From Phycisphaerales bacterium (GTDB lineage Bacteria > Planctomycetota > Phycisphaerae > Sedimentisphaerales > Anaerohalosphaeraceae), in contig DRGS01000034.1 in the NCBI GenBank assembly GCA_011053245.1, forward strand, positions 1 through 6,837: a stretch of 6,837 bases of DNA. The letters are read 5' to 3'. The notes under the pieces were generated by a model. That model saw nothing but the letters and a program-made list of their open reading frames with translations, was not told where the DNA came from and made no database searches. The translations under genes were made by a program, and so were the position numbers. Positions 6,173 through 6,837 of this stretch are shown here, in pieces (the stretch's first letter is position 1; every line of letters begins with the position of its first letter).

Positions 6173-6837
6173 AGCAGCTTGTCGCCTCTGCTCGGGCGGC
6201 GGGTAAGACTGTCGGCTTTGTGCCTACGATGGGCGCTTTGCATCGGGGGCATCTGTCCCTGATAGAAGCAGCGGCAGGGCGGTGCGATTTCGTTGTGGTA
6301 AGCATCTTTGTGAATCCGACGCAGTTCGGGCCCAGTGAAGATCTGGATAAATATCCGAAGGATATTGCCGCTGATTCCAAACTTTGCGAAGATGCGGGGG
6401 TTGATCTGATCTTTGCCCCAGCGGCAAGTGAGATGTACCCCGACGAAAATGTCAGATGGGTGACGGTCGAAGGACTCACGGAAAACCTCTGCGGACGCTC
6501 GCGCCCCGATCATTTCCGCGGGGTAACAACCGTTTGCGCAAAACTATTCGATATTGTCAAATCCGATATTGCCTTTTTCGGTCAAAAGGACGCCCAGCAA
6601 GCCGTCATCATAAAGCGTATGGTGTGTGACCTGAATTTGCCGCTTGAGATTGAGGTCTGCCCGACGGTTCGCGAAGCTGACGGTTTGGCACTTAGCAGCC
6701 GTAACCGGTACCTCACCGCAGATGAGAGAAAAGACGCATCATTGCTCTACGCCGGGCTGAAAGAATGCGAAAAGTGCGCATTTGCCGGTACTACGGACGC
6801 CCAAAAGCTCATTTCAGTCATGAAAAGCGTTATAAAT
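6142..6837 (+). CDS. panC: Pantothenate synthetase, 3' partial
   Basis: Joins pantoate and beta-alanine with ATP to give pantothenate (EC 6.3.2.1), on the way to coenzyme A. The 232 codons present are about 80% of a usual 280-aa PanC, and the gene runs off the right edge. Motifs in order: PTMGALHRGHLSL (28-40, HxGH nucleotide-binding signature), SIFVNPTQF (54-62), GRSRPDHFRGV (119-129), FFGQKDAQQ (145-153, ATP/pantoate binding), and READGLALSSRNRYL (177-191, with the KMSKS-equivalent SSRN). The start ATG 6142 gives an N-terminus matching homologues; it lies inside the end of the folK fusion gene, overlapping by 31 nt in another frame, with no ribosome site visible upstream. Translational coupling to the fusion gene is likely. 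folK next to pan genes is also seen in E. coli and reflects folate use by PanB. Confidence 0.96.
   Translation, partial: MRIEESIESVKQLVASARAAGKTVGFVPTMGALHRGHLSLIEAAAGRCDFVVVSIFVNPTQFGPSEDLDKYPKDIAADSKLCEDAGVDLIFAPAASEMYPDENVRWVTVEGLTENLCGRSRPDHFRGVTTVCAKLFDIVKSDIAFFGQKDAQQAVIIKRMVCDLNLPLEIEVCPTVREADGLALSSRNRYLTADERKDASLLYAGLKECEKCAFAGTTDAQKLISVMKSVIN

Noticed and set aside
6126..6513. Minus-strand frames opposite panC
   Set aside because: PanC motifs are all present in the plus-strand frame, so these are shadows.

Overview
The window looks like a piece of a Gram-negative chromosome, most likely from the Planctomycetota (Phycisphaerae-like). This is inference. The clues are an LL-diaminopimelate aminotransferase lysine/DAP route, a Tat-exported TIM-barrel sugar isomerase-like protein next to a sulfatase remnant, an orphan HPt/receiver pair, and a folate-enzyme/deoxynucleoside-kinase fusion. 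No RNA gene, CRISPR array, insertion sequence or phage gene was seen.

Layout. (1) Positions 1-2328, plus strand: a secreted D-Ala-D-Ala carboxypeptidase (PBP4/DacB, peptidase family S13) whose start lies just upstream of the window, followed 30 nt later by a Tat-signal xylose-isomerase-like TIM-barrel protein. (2) Positions 2329-2692: no intact gene. The minus strand carries the clear C-terminal end of a sulfatase (about 60 codons), frameshifted at a run of eight G and lacking everything upstream. (3) Positions 2693-3485, minus strand: a two-gene signalling cassette, an HPt phosphotransfer protein followed by a stand-alone CheY-like receiver. (4) Positions 3486-3771: a divergent intergenic region with a strong sigma70-type promoter facing right. 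(5) Positions 3772-6837, plus strand: dapL, then a gene fusing HPPK (FolK) to a P-loop deoxynucleoside kinase, then panC, which overlaps the fusion gene by 31 nt and runs off the right edge.

How the genes fit together. DapL makes LL-diaminopimelate for lysine and peptidoglycan, and DacB trims peptidoglycan peptides in the periplasm, so both ends of the window touch cell-wall metabolism although they are separate transcription units. The dapL-folK/dNK-panC run is a biosynthetic operon for cell-wall/lysine precursor, folate, dNTP salvage and pantothenate. A folK/pan association is known from other bacteria (E. coli has folK-panB-panC) and makes sense because PanB uses a folate one-carbon donor.

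Most notable points: the HPPK-dNK fusion, whose two halves differ sharply in strand composition; the hidden sulfatase remnant; a DacB whose second active-site motif appears to have lost its Asn (SFG instead of SxN); and a reversal of G/C strand skew between the left and right halves of the window.
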